Notes under the pieces: model-generated
The model's input: only the letters and a program-made list of their open reading frames with translations
What the model was told of the DNA's origin: nothing
The model's database searches: none
Part shown: positions 16,511 through 24,890 of the stretch, one piece after another
How the letters are laid out: every line of letters starts with the position of its first letter
Numbering within the stretch: position 1 is the stretch's first letter
Assembly (NCBI RefSeq): GCF_008905045.1
Contig: NZ_VWMY01000014.1
Coordinates: forward strand, 62,001 to 126,000
Length of the DNA: 64,000 nt
From: Streptomyces albicerus
GTDB lineage: Bacteria; Actinomycetota; Actinomycetes; Streptomycetales; Streptomycetaceae
Reading direction: 5' to 3'
Translations under genes and position numbers: made by a program

Positions 16511-17671
16511 TCAGTCTCCGGGGTGTCGCGCCGCGAGTCGGTGGTCGACGGTGGCAATGGCCGCCAGGACGATCACGATCATGGTCATGCCCAGCCAACC
16601 GGCGAAGTACGCCGTGGCTCCCAGCGGCACGGCGCACATCGCGCCGACCACCCGGTCGGTGATCCGGCCGCTCCTCAACAAGCTTCGGTAGATCGCGTGC
16701 CCCAGGAGAAACACCGCTGTGCCGCAGCCCAACCACCACCGGTGCGCATGACCGTCGAAATGGTGGATGGCGTCGGTGATGCCTGCCGCGACGAGAATGA
16801 CGCCGATGATCATCACGAGGTGCGCACCGGTGAACGCGTAGTAGGCCAGCATCTGACGGCGATACTCGGTGGCCTTCTCGAACTCCGCGTCGGCCCGCGC
16901 CTCGTCCCCGTCGAAGTACACCCACCAAAGCCCCGACGCCACGGCGATGCCCAAGGTCACGCCCAGTGCCAGGGGAGCGTCCACCGCGTGGCTCTCCGCG
17001 CTCTCGGCGCCGATCCCGATGGCTACCACCGACTCGCCCAGCACCACCAGCAGGAGCAGCGCATGCCGCTCCACGAAGTGGTGGGGTTCGATGACGAAGC
17101 CGCGGATGCGTCCCAGGAAGGGCGAGAGGTAGAGGACGGGCACGGCAGCGGCCCAGCACACCCAGCCCCACGCCTCCGGCAAGTGCGGGGCGACGAGCAC
17201 GAGGACGCCGGCCGCCGCGTTGAAGGGCACGTTGCGAAGGATGGCCTGCCGGGCCGACGGGGCGTTGGCGGTCAAGTAGACGACCGCGTGGATGGCGACC
17301 ACGGCCAGATACGCCAGAGGGAAGGCCCAGCCCTCGGGCGTGAAGGCGTACGGCACATCGAGACCCATGATGAAGAAGCCCGTCATCGCGAGCGTCAGCA
17401 GCAGGCGCACCTGCACCGCGTCGGGCCGCACCGCGTTGGTGAGCCACCCGAACCCGCTGAACATCCACCACACGATGACCATCGGGAACAGTGCCTTGAG
17501 GAGGCCTTCCCATCCAGGGTGGGTTTCCACCGCGTGGGTGACCTGGGTGACGAAGAAGACGAACACGAGGTCGAAGAAGAGCTCGGTCGGCGTCACCCGG
17601 CCCTGGGTCCGCTCGGAAATCCACAGCCGTCTGCGAACGGGGGAGGTCTCACTCCGTCCTGTTTCGGTCAT
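16511..17671 (-). CDS. Low temperature requirement A (LtrA) family membrane protein
   Basis: A polytopic membrane protein of 386 residues with about ten hydrophobic helices. The family signature RVTPTELFFDLVFVFFVTQV (residues 25-44) is intact, as is HHFVERHALLLLVVLGESVV (about 197-216) with its conserved ERH and GES motifs. Function is poorly known; the name comes from a Listeria cold-growth locus. ATG at 17671 begins MTETGRSETSPVRR. It stands alone. Confidence 0.9.
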   Translation of the reverse strand: MTETGRSETSPVRRRLWISERTQGRVTPTELFFDLVFVFFVTQVTHAVETHPGWEGLLKALFPMVIVWWMFSGFGWLTNAVRPDAVQVRLLLTLAMTGFFIMGLDVPYAFTPEGWAFPLAYLAVVAIHAVVYLTANAPSARQAILRNVPFNAAAGVLVLVAPHLPEAWGWVCWAAAVPVLYLSPFLGRIRGFVIEPHHFVERHALLLLVVLGESVVAIGIGAESAESHAVDAPLALGVTLGIAVASGLWWVYFDGDEARADAEFEKATEYRRQMLAYYAFTGAHLVMIIGVILVAAGITDAIHHFDGHAHRWWLGCGTAVFLLGHAIYRSLLRSGRITDRVVGAMCAVPLGATAYFAGWLGMTMIVIVLAAIATVDHRLAARHPGD

Positions 17672-17782
17672 GACCGTTCGCTTCCCCTCATCGCACGGGC
17701 GGACAACCGCCTGCCGAGCCACTCGGCGGCGGATCCTACCGCGCTGCGCGGGATCCGAAACCGCAACTGGGCGCCCGGCGCC

Positions 17783-17851
17783 GCACGCCACGGCAACCTG
17801 TCCCGGGAGACCGTCTACCAGCGCCTGCGTACCATCGAGCGCATCCACTGA
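17783..17851 (+). pseudogene. C-terminal scrap of a PucR/CdaR-type regulator
   Basis: The last 22 codons of an otherwise unassigned plus-strand frame read ARHGNLSRETVYQRLRTIER followed by IH and stop. This matches the final helix-turn-helix of PucR-family regulators (pattern SRxTVYQRLRTIERLLG). The upstream part of the frame is antisense to the LtrA gene and not coding. Only the recognition helix survives, so it is a relic. Confidence 0.5.
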
Positions 17852-17919
17852 CGCCCTGCGGATCCACTGACTCCGGGTAACCCGCGCCCCTGGCTCAGGG
17901 TCGTCGGTGTAGCCGGCCG

Positions 17920-18897
17920 TCAGTCGGGCCGGGGGCCGGACCGCGAGCGGAAGGTGCGGCGGTAGGTGTCCGGAGGTACGCCGACCGTGCGGTTGAAGTG
18001 CCGGCGCAGCGTCGTGGCGGTGCCCATGCCGGTGGCTGTCGCGATGGCGTCGACGCTGTCGTCGGTGGTCTCCAGCAACTCCTGGGCGCGGCGGATCCGT
18101 TGAGTCAGCAGCCATTGCAGCGGGGTGGTGCCGGTCGCCGCTCGGAAGTGGCGGCCCAGATTGCGCGAGCTCATCCGTGCCCGGCGTGCCAGGTCCTCCA
18201 CGGTCAGCGGGTGCTCAAGGCGTTCGATCACCCAGGGGAGCAGTGCGGCGAGCGGGTGGTCGTCCCGGGTGGGCACCGGGGCGGCGACGAACTGGGCCTG
18301 GCCGCCGGCCCGGTGCGGCGGCACGACCAGGCGGCGGGCGACGGCGTTGGCGACCGACGAGCCGCGGTCGAGGCGGACGAGGTGCAGGCACAGGTCCAGC
18401 GCGGCGGCCTTGCCTGCGGAGGTGAGCACGCTGCCGTTGTCCACGTAGAGCACGTCCGGATCGACCTCCACCTGGGGGTAGCGGGCGGCCAGGACCTCGG
18501 TGTGCGCCCAGTGCGTGGTGGCGCGCTTCCCGTCCAGCAGGCCGGCGGCGGCCAGCACGAACGCGCCCGTGCAGAGGGAGGCCACACGCGCGCCCGCCTC
18601 GTGGGCGGCACGCACCGCGCCGACCAGATCGGCGGGCGGGTCCTCGTCGACGTCCGCCCAGGCGGGGACGATCACGGTGTCGGCGCGCCGGAGCCGGTCG
18701 AGCCCGTGGTCGGGCTCCAGCCGGAACCGACCGACCCGCACGGCGCCCGACCCGCAGACGGCTACGTCGTACCAGGGGCCGGCCACACCGGCCGGGGCGG
18801 AGCCGAACACCTCGTACGCGACGGAGAGTTCGAAGTGCAGCATCCCGTCGGTGACGGCCAGCGCGACAGTACCCATGTCTGGAATTGTACGGGGCAT
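17920..18897 (-). CDS. GlxA-type regulator (DJ-1/PfpI domain plus AraC HTH)
   Basis: A 325-residue transcription regulator. Residues 8-175 form a DJ-1/PfpI-like domain with the nucleophile-elbow motif SLCTGAFVLAAAGLLDG, including a conserved cysteine and the THWAH motif. Residues 215-320 hold the AraC double HTH (LTVEDLARRARMSSRNLGRH and VDAIATATGMGTATTLRRHF). It likely senses a small metabolite. I prefer ATG at 18897 (GGAACGCC upstream); ATG 18876 is also possible. It diverges from a saccharopine-dehydrogenase-like gene, which is the probable target. Confidence 0.9.
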   Translation of the reverse strand: MPRTIPDMGTVALAVTDGMLHFELSVAYEVFGSAPAGVAGPWYDVAVCGSGAVRVGRFRLEPDHGLDRLRRADTVIVPAWADVDEDPPADLVGAVRAAHEAGARVASLCTGAFVLAAAGLLDGKRATTHWAHTEVLAARYPQVEVDPDVLYVDNGSVLTSAGKAAALDLCLHLVRLDRGSSVANAVARRLVVPPHRAGGQAQFVAAPVPTRDDHPLAALLPWVIERLEHPLTVEDLARRARMSSRNLGRHFRAATGTTPLQWLLTQRIRRAQELLETTDDSVDAIATATGMGTATTLRRHFNRTVGVPPDTYRRTFRSRSGPRPD

Positions 18898-18949
18898 GGC
18901 GTTCCGGACACTCACGGTGGGACGTCCGCTCTCGTCAGGATGTCCGCAG

Positions 18950-18976
18950 TGGATCACCACTGGATCACTGGATCAT
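18950..18976. promoter_or_regulatory. Triple GGATCA repeat in divergent promoter
   Basis: Three direct copies of GGATCA begin at 18951, 18962 and 18970, the last two inside a tandem CTGGATCA. They lie 20-45 bases before the plus-strand start. AraC-type regulators bind direct repeats, so this is a reasonable operator for the GlxA-type protein. Confidence 0.4.
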
Positions 18977-18995
18977 TCGAGAGCGGGGAGAAGTC

Positions 18996-20027
18996 ATGGG
19001 ATCGGCGCACACGGTGGCGGTGTTCGGCGCGTACGGGCACACCGGGCGGTTCGTGGTGGCACAGCTGCAGGATCGCGGGTTCGTCCCGGTTCTCTCCGGC
19101 CGCGACGCCGACAAGCTGAAGGCGCTGGCGGCGTCCGATCCCGGACTCGACGTCCGGCAAGCGTCGGTCGACGACGCGACGTCGCTCGACCGCGCCCTGG
19201 CCGGTGCGGCGGCTGTGATCAACTGTGCCGGGCCCTTCGCCACGACCGCCGCCCCCGTGATCGAGGCGGCCCTGCGCGCCGGGATCCCGTATGTGGATGT
19301 GGCGGCCGAGATCGAGGCCAACGTCGACACGTTCGCGCACTTCACGGACCGTGCCCGCGCCGCGGGAGCGGTGATCGTCCCCGCGATGGCGTTCTACGGC
19401 GGCCTCGGCGACCTGCTGACCACGGCGGCGATGGGCGACTGGACGGCGGCCGACGAGGCCCACATCGCGTACGGACTGAGCAGTTGGCACCCCACCGCCG
19501 GGACGCGCGCCGCGAGCAAGGCCGTCCAGGGGCGGCGGAACGGTCAACGGATCCGCTACAGGAACGGGCGACTGGAGTACCACACCGACGACCTGCCCAC
19601 CCTGGACTGGCCCTTTCCCGAGCCGATGGGCGCCCGTGCCGTCATCGGGGAGTTCACGATGGCCGATGTCGTCACCATCCCCAGCCACCTGACCATCCCT
19701 GAGGTCCGCACGTACATGACGGTCGAGGCGGCCAAGGACGTGTCGGCTCCGGACACGCCGACGCCGGCCGCGGTCGACGAGCGCGGGCGGTCCGCGCAGA
19801 CCTTCCTCGTCGACGTCGTCGTACGCTCCGGCGGCACTGAACGGCGCGCTGTGGCGAGGGGCCAGGACATCTACGCCGTCAGCGCGCCGCTCGCGGTGGA
19901 AGCGGTTGACCGCATCCTCGCGGGGCGGACCCGGACGGTCGGTGTCGCCTCTGCCGGCGACATCTTCGACGCTCCCGACTTCCTCCGCGCGCTGTCCGCG
20001 CACCTTTCCCTGGAAGTGCGCCAGTAG
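18996..20027 (+). CDS. Saccharopine dehydrogenase-like oxidoreductase
   Basis: A 343-residue protein of the saccharopine-dehydrogenase NADP-binding family. The nucleotide-binding turn is VAVFGAYGHTGRFVV (residues 7-21), followed by LSGRDADKLKAL. VINCAGPF and PYVDVAAEIEAN are typical of trans-acting enoyl-reductase-like members. It lacks the lysine-pathway domain, so the name does not imply lysine synthesis. The start has GGGGAG five bases upstream. Control by the divergent GlxA-type regulator is likely. Confidence 0.85.
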   Translation: MGSAHTVAVFGAYGHTGRFVVAQLQDRGFVPVLSGRDADKLKALAASDPGLDVRQASVDDATSLDRALAGAAAVINCAGPFATTAAPVIEAALRAGIPYVDVAAEIEANVDTFAHFTDRARAAGAVIVPAMAFYGGLGDLLTTAAMGDWTAADEAHIAYGLSSWHPTAGTRAASKAVQGRRNGQRIRYRNGRLEYHTDDLPTLDWPFPEPMGARAVIGEFTMADVVTIPSHLTIPEVRTYMTVEAAKDVSAPDTPTPAAVDERGRSAQTFLVDVVVRSGGTERRAVARGQDIYAVSAPLAVEAVDRILAGRTRTVGVASAGDIFDAPDFLRALSAHLSLEVRQ

Positions 20028-20129
20028 CGGACCGATCGCCCACGGTGTGCGCCGGGCTGCGACAGGTGCGGTGAGTCTTCACCGTAAGGACGGGAAGACC
20101 GACCGGTGGTGGACCGATGCCGCGGCGGT

Positions 20130-21434
20130 TCAGCCGGCCGTCTGCTCGCGCGGTTCCGGGGCGGCGGCCGTCCCGCGCCGTCGGCCGAGCAGGCCGAGTC
20201 CCACGGCGGCACCCGACGCGGCGAGGGCGAGCAGGCCGACGGCGCCCGCCCGGCTGCCGACGGCGGCGGTGAGCGTGAGCACCACGAGCGGGCACAGGAA
20301 CTGGCCGACGAAGAAGGAGCCGGTCCACAGACCGGTGCCGCGGCCACGGTCGGCGTACTCGAGCTTGGACATGGCGAGGGTGAGCAGGCTCGGCAGCATG
20401 ATGCCGCCGCCGAAGCAGTTGATCACGGCTCCGACGATCAGCACGGCGGGGTTGGGCGCGACCCAGATCACCGCGAAGCCGAGGGCGCACACGGCGAACA
20501 CGGCGGGCAGCCAGGCGTCCGGGCCGCGGCCGAGCCTGGTGAAGACACCGGCGCCGATCACGGTGGCGGCGCTGGCGGTGGCGATGGCCAGTCCGATCAT
20601 GCCGGTGTCGGTCACGCCCATGTCGTCCAGGAGGAAGGACATCTCCACCTGGACGGTGTAGAAGACGATGCTGCCGAAGACGGTCAGTCCGCATGTCCCG
20701 GCCAGCGGCCGCCAGGGGAAGGGCCGTTGGGCCGGTGCCGAGGCGGTGGCGGCGCTCGTCCGGCCGACCGCACGCGGCCGGGGGAGGAAGGCGGCCATGG
20801 CGGGGGCGAGCAGCAGACTCACGGCGTACGCCCAGAACGGTGCGCGCCAGCCTGCCGAGCCGGCCGCGCCGCCCAGCACGAAGAAGGCCGTCGCCGAGAT
20901 CGAGGCGCACATGGTCTGCAGGGCAAGGTAGCGGTCGCGTTGCCGACCGGAGTAGTAGTCACCGATCAGCGTGGTGCAGCAGGTCATGATGGCCGCTTCG
21001 ACGACGCCGACGAGCGCGCGGCTGGCGACGATGGCGCCGAGGGAGTGCAGCCAGAGCGGGGCGGTGCCGAGGAGCGCGTACAGCACGGTGGCGGTGACGA
21101 GCAGGCGTTTGCGGCCGAGCCGGTCGACGACGGCACCGGCGAAGGGGGCCAGCAGCGCCAGGGACAGGGCGGGGATCGTCAGGACCATGGGGACCAGTGC
21201 CTCGACGCCCGGCACGCCGGCGAAGTGGTCCTCCATCTGCGGCAGGACGGGCGCGATGAGCACGGCGCCCAGGATGGGCAGGCAACTGCCGGCCATCAGC
21301 AGGGTGATGCGCAGCCGGTGACCGGTACCGGCCACGGTCTGCTCGGCCGGGTCGTCCTCGATGACCGCGAACGGCGACGAGGACGAGGGCTGAGGGGACG
21401 GGGGAAGGGGGGACGGGGGCACGGACGCAGGCAT
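20130..21434 (-). CDS. MFS transporter
   Basis: A 434-residue, 12-helix major facilitator. The inter-helix signature GAVVDRLGRKRLLV (loop 2-3) and the motif-B-like SRALVGVVEAA are present. The N-terminus is a soluble Pro/Ser-rich stretch (PPSPLPPSPQPSSSSP). It resembles drug or small-molecule exporters of the DHA1 type rather than sugar carriers. ATG 21434 has GGAG eight bases upstream. It is downstream of the LysR gene on the same strand but separated by 379 bp, so it may have its own promoter. Transport of the catabolic substrate or an intermediate is a plausible role. Confidence 0.88.
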   Translation of the reverse strand: MPASVPPSPLPPSPQPSSSSPFAVIEDDPAEQTVAGTGHRLRITLLMAGSCLPILGAVLIAPVLPQMEDHFAGVPGVEALVPMVLTIPALSLALLAPFAGAVVDRLGRKRLLVTATVLYALLGTAPLWLHSLGAIVASRALVGVVEAAIMTCCTTLIGDYYSGRQRDRYLALQTMCASISATAFFVLGGAAGSAGWRAPFWAYAVSLLLAPAMAAFLPRPRAVGRTSAATASAPAQRPFPWRPLAGTCGLTVFGSIVFYTVQVEMSFLLDDMGVTDTGMIGLAIATASAATVIGAGVFTRLGRGPDAWLPAVFAVCALGFAVIWVAPNPAVLIVGAVINCFGGGIMLPSLLTLAMSKLEYADRGRGTGLWTGSFFVGQFLCPLVVLTLTAAVGSRAGAVGLLALAASGAAVGLGLLGRRRGTAAAPEPREQTAG

Positions 21435-21813
21435 GCGGAAACTCCACGTGGCGTATCGGGAGGGAGCGGTTCTCCGGTGGCGCGGCCACCGCGTGTGAGG
21501 CCGCCCGGAACACGGGGCATGGGCGGGCAGGGGCGGAGCGTGCGGCGTCGATGGACTGCCGTGGCGTCGCGCGGGGCCGGGTGTGGTGCCGGGCGCCTGC
21601 GCCGACCCGTCAGCGGTAACGGGCGGCTCCGGCGCCGGGTTGAGACGACTATGGGCCACCGGGCAGGGCCTGCCTAGACCCCGCCCGATCGAGATCGAGG
21701 ATGCGGATCATTCACGCCTTGGATGCCGCGTGGCCGGCGCGGGCGCCGGAGCCGTCCGGGCACGGCGGCGCCGCGGCCGGGCCGCACACATCCTCAGTTC
21801 CGCTCCCACACAG
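21435..21813. other. 379-bp gap between MFS and LysR genes
   Basis: No gene is supported in this stretch. It should contain the MFS promoter on its left side. On the right it contains repeat units that copy the 3' end of the LysR gene (see the repeat entry). Confidence 0.5.
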
Positions 21814-21848
21814 TCAGTTCCGCTCCCATGCGGCCAGTTCCCCTCCCA
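21794..21848. repeat. 20-bp repeat duplicating the LysR 3' end
   Basis: TCAGTTCCGCTCCCA occurs at 21794-21808 and 21814-21828, and a diverged CCAGTTCCCCTCCCA at 21834-21848, all about 20 bp apart. Read on the minus strand, each unit encodes the protein end WERN plus stop. A slippage-like duplication at the end of the gene produced it. Confidence 0.75.
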
Positions 21849-22731
21849 CCCGCGCGGCGGTCTCGCGCAGCCAGATGTGGGCCGCGTCATGGGTGTGGAC
21901 CGGGTGCCACCACAGCGCCTCCTGCAGCGGGACCGCCTCGTAGGGCGCGTCCATGACCCGTACGGCGGCCACCCCGCTCAGCCGCTCGGCCAGGCGCTGC
22001 TGCACCAGGGCGATCCGGCGGGTGCCCGCGACCAGGAAGGGCAGCACCTGGAAGCTGTCGACGGAGACCTCGACGCGGGGTTCGATGCCGAGCATGCTCA
22101 GCTGCCGGGCGGCCGGAGCGTCGTAGATGCGCTGGTAGGTGACCCAGGGCAGCCGTGCCAGGTGGTCCATGGTCAGCCGGTCGCCGACCTCGTCATTGGC
22201 CTCGGCGACGAGGAAGACCCAGCGGTCGGCGAACAGCTCCACGGCGGGGAACCCGCTGATGACGCCGTGCGGCATCAGCAGCCCGTCGGCCGTGCTGAGC
22301 AGCGTCGCCGTCTCCTCCGTGACATCGGGCGGGGTCCGCAGAAAGCGCAGCCGTACGCCCGGGGCCTCGGCGTGCACGGTGCGGGCGAGTTCGGCACCGA
22401 ACACCGCGATGGCGTAGTCGGAGGAGAGCAGGGTGAACTCGTGCTCCTCGCTGCCCGCGGTGAAGTCGGCCCGGCTGCTGAAGACCCGTTCCAGCAGGTC
22501 GCAGGCGGTGGCGGTGCGGTCAAGGAGCGCGCGGCCGAGGGCGGTCAGTTCGTACTGGCCGCCGACCCGGGAGAGCAGCTCGTCGTCGAAGTGGCGGCGC
22601 AGGCGGGCCAGGGCCGCACTCATCGCGGGCTGGCTGAGCCCGATGCGCTGCCCGGCGCGGGTGACGTTGCGTTCCTCCAGCAGGGCGCGCAGGGACAGCA
22701 CGAGGTTGAGATCGAGGCCGGACAGGTGCAC
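21814..22731 (-). CDS. LysR-family regulator of the catabolic island
   Basis: A 305-residue LysR protein. The HTH (residues 4-62) reads LDLNLVLSLRALLEERNVTR, then IGLSQPAMSAALARLRRHFD. The co-inducer domain follows with a normal length. The GTG at 22731 has GGAGG six bases upstream; a longer frame up to 22806 would add a basic stretch without support. It diverges from the eight-gene aromatic operon, the classical LysR arrangement, and an inverted repeat TGGATG-N5-CATCCA lies between them. It resembles the NodD/nitro-aromatic-responsive group, which responds to aromatic ligands. Confidence 0.92.
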   Translation of the reverse strand: MHLSGLDLNLVLSLRALLEERNVTRAGQRIGLSQPAMSAALARLRRHFDDELLSRVGGQYELTALGRALLDRTATACDLLERVFSSRADFTAGSEEHEFTLLSSDYAIAVFGAELARTVHAEAPGVRLRFLRTPPDVTEETATLLSTADGLLMPHGVISGFPAVELFADRWVFLVAEANDEVGDRLTMDHLARLPWVTYQRIYDAPAARQLSMLGIEPRVEVSVDSFQVLPFLVAGTRRIALVQQRLAERLSGVAAVRVMDAPYEAVPLQEALWWHPVHTHDAAHIWLRETAARVGGELAAWERN

Positions 22732-22808
22732 TACGCCTCCAGACCGAGGCCGCCGCCGCGAGGAGACGACTTCCGCTCGCCGACATTTACGGGATGACAT
22801 TTGCACGA

Positions 22809-22825
22809 TGGATGATCAGCATCCA
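22809..22825. promoter_or_regulatory. LysR operator candidate
   Basis: TGGATG (22809-22814) and CATCCA (22820-22825) form a perfect 6-bp inverted repeat with a 5-bp centre. It contains a T-N11-A-like arrangement typical of LysR boxes and sits 70 bases upstream of the operon's first gene. The first gene also has a strong AGGAGG at 22881-22886. Confidence 0.5.
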
Positions 22826-22894
22826 AAGAATCGATTTCCCTGATTGCCGAACGCGGGGCCAGATTAGTCACATCGCAATCAGGAGGACATCCCC

Positions 22895-23893
22895 GTGAAA
22901 CCCGCAGCCCCGTTCGCGTCCTTCTCCGGACCCTTCGCCCTCGGCACCCTATCCGCCCCTGACCAGGCACCCTTCCCAGGTCTCGTGGTCCCCGAGGGAC
23001 GCGTGCTCGACCTTTGTACGGCGCTCGACGAGCCCGCCCTGACGACCCGGACGCTCTTCGAGCGCTGGGCCGAGGTGCTTCCCCGCCTGCGGACCCTCGC
23101 CGCGGACGCCTCCGCCGACTGGCGGCCGCTGGACGGCCTCCACGTCCACGCCCCCGTCGAGCCCCGCCAGGTCTTCCAGTCCGGCGCCAACTACCGCCGG
23201 CATGTGATCGACCTGGAGGTCGCCCACCGCTCCCCCGACGATCCCCGCACGGTCGAGGAGGCGCGGGCGGAGATCGCCGCGATCATGGACCGGCGGGCGG
23301 CCGAGGACCTGCCCTACGTCTTCATCGGCCTGCCCAGCGCCATCACCGGCCCGTACGACGACGTCGTACTCCCCGCATGGGCCGAAAAGCCGGACTGGGA
23401 ACTGGAGTTGGCCGCCGTCATCGCCAAACCGGCACACCGGGTCGGCGTCGAGGAGGCCATGAAGTACGTCGCCGGGTACACCATCTCCAACGACCTCACC
23501 GATCGCGCCACCGTCTTCCGACGGGACATGAAGGCCATCGGCACCGACTGGCTGCGCAGCAAGAACGCGCCCGGCTTCACCCCGCTCGGCCCGTGGATCG
23601 TGCCCGCCGAGTCGATCGCGGACCCGGGCGACCTGCGGGTCACGCTTCAGCTGAACGGCCGGACCATGCAGGACGAGTCCACCAAGGACATGCTCTTCGG
23701 CGTCGCGCGGATGGTGTCGTACATCTCCCAGACCGCTCAACTCCTCCCCGGCGACCTGGTGTTGACCGGATCCCCGGCCGGCAACGGCATGCACTGGGGA
23801 CGGCTGCTGCGCGACGGCGACGTGATGGACGGCTCGATCACGGGGCTGGGCGCCCAGCGCACCCGGTGCGTCGCCGAGGAGAGTCCCCGATGA
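22895..23893 (+). CDS. Fumarylacetoacetate hydrolase family protein (first copy)
   Basis: A 332-residue FAH-fold enzyme with GTG start behind AGGAGG. The catalytic domain (about residues 85-330) carries the metal-binding acidic cluster DWELELAAVIA with the later TGSPAGNG loop. FAH-superfamily enzymes hydrolyse or decarboxylate acyl-pyruvates and 2-hydroxymuconate derivatives after ring cleavage. The N-terminal 80 residues form the usual lead domain. The stop overlaps the start of the next gene (ATGA). With a second FAH gene at 27994, the pathway probably has two such steps, for example an isomerase and a hydrolase. Confidence 0.9.
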   Translation: MKPAAPFASFSGPFALGTLSAPDQAPFPGLVVPEGRVLDLCTALDEPALTTRTLFERWAEVLPRLRTLAADASADWRPLDGLHVHAPVEPRQVFQSGANYRRHVIDLEVAHRSPDDPRTVEEARAEIAAIMDRRAAEDLPYVFIGLPSAITGPYDDVVLPAWAEKPDWELELAAVIAKPAHRVGVEEAMKYVAGYTISNDLTDRATVFRRDMKAIGTDWLRSKNAPGFTPLGPWIVPAESIADPGDLRVTLQLNGRTMQDESTKDMLFGVARMVSYISQTAQLLPGDLVLTGSPAGNGMHWGRLLRDGDVMDGSITGLGAQRTRCVAEESPR

Positions 23894-24867
23894 TCGACCG
23901 TACAACTGTGCCTGATGCAAAGGATGTCGAGGGCGCGGTCGCCGAAGCGGCCAAGTCCTGCTCGAACTGGGGGCGTTGGGGCGACGACGATGTCCTCGGC
24001 ACGCTGAACTTCCTCGACGAGGCCAAGCGCCGCGAGGGCGCCGCACTCGTACGCCGGGGCGTGAGCTTCTCGCTGTCGCAGCGCTTCGACATGGACGGCC
24101 CGCAGAAGGGCTGGCGGCGCCGCACCAACCCGGTGCACACCATGCTGGACACCGGCACCGACGCGGCACTGGGCAACCAGGGCTTCCCGCACGGCTTCGG
24201 CGGCGCCGACGACGTGATCTCCATGCCGCTGCAGTGCTCCACCCAGTGGGACGGCCTGGGCCACATCTTCGACCACGGCAGGGCGTGGAACGGGCGGCCG
24301 GCCGAGCAGGTCGTCACCTCGGACGGCGACCTGGTGACCGGCATCGAGCACATGGCCCCGTACGTCGCAGGACGCGGCGTACTCCTCGATGTGGGCCACG
24401 TCATCGGTGAGGACGGCGAGTTGCCCGACGGCTTCGCCGTCACCGAGGAGCATCTGGCCGCGACCGCCGAGGCGCACGGCGTGAGAGTCGGCCGCGGCGA
24501 CATCGTCGTCGTACGGACCGGCCGACTGGCGCGCGCCCGCCGCGAGGGCTGGGGCGAGTACGCGGGCGGAGACGCACCCGGACTGTCCTTCACCACGGCC
24601 GACTGGCTGCACCGCACCGAGATCGCGGCGATCGCCACCGACACCTGGGGCTTCGAGGTACGGCCCAACGAGTTCGAGCGCGCCTTCCAGCCCCTGCACC
24701 AGGTCGCGATCCCCCACATCGGCCTGCTCATCGGGGAGATGTGGGACCCGGACGCGCTCGCCGAGGACTGCGCGGCCGACGGCGTGTACGAGTTCTGGCT
24801 CACCGCCGCTCCCCTGCCCATCACCGGAGCCGTCGGGTCCCCCGTCAACCCGGTTGCCGTCAAGTGA
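23890..24867 (+). CDS. Cyclase family protein (kynurenine-formamidase-like hydrolase)
   Basis: A 325-residue member of the cyclase/KynB-type metal-dependent hydrolase family. The usual HxGTHxD motif appears here as QCSTQWDGLGHIFDH (about residues 116-130), retaining D and H ligands. GVLLDVGHVIG and GDIVVVRTG are further core elements. The family cleaves amides and lactones, so lactone hydrolysis after ring cleavage is possible. It is translationally coupled to the FAH gene before it. It is longer than KynB (about 210 residues), as in the aromatic-degradation members. Confidence 0.88.
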   Translation: MIDRTTVPDAKDVEGAVAEAAKSCSNWGRWGDDDVLGTLNFLDEAKRREGAALVRRGVSFSLSQRFDMDGPQKGWRRRTNPVHTMLDTGTDAALGNQGFPHGFGGADDVISMPLQCSTQWDGLGHIFDHGRAWNGRPAEQVVTSDGDLVTGIEHMAPYVAGRGVLLDVGHVIGEDGELPDGFAVTEEHLAATAEAHGVRVGRGDIVVVRTGRLARARREGWGEYAGGDAPGLSFTTADWLHRTEIAAIATDTWGFEVRPNEFERAFQPLHQVAIPHIGLLIGEMWDPDALAEDCAADGVYEFWLTAAPLPITGAVGSPVNPVAVK

Positions 24868-24890
24868 CCCGTACAGCAAAGGAGTTGACC

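Noticed and set aside
16523..17851. A 442-codon plus-strand gene opposite LtrA
   Set aside because: Most of it is the antisense of the membrane protein. Only the final 22 codons look like real coding, as a PucR relic.
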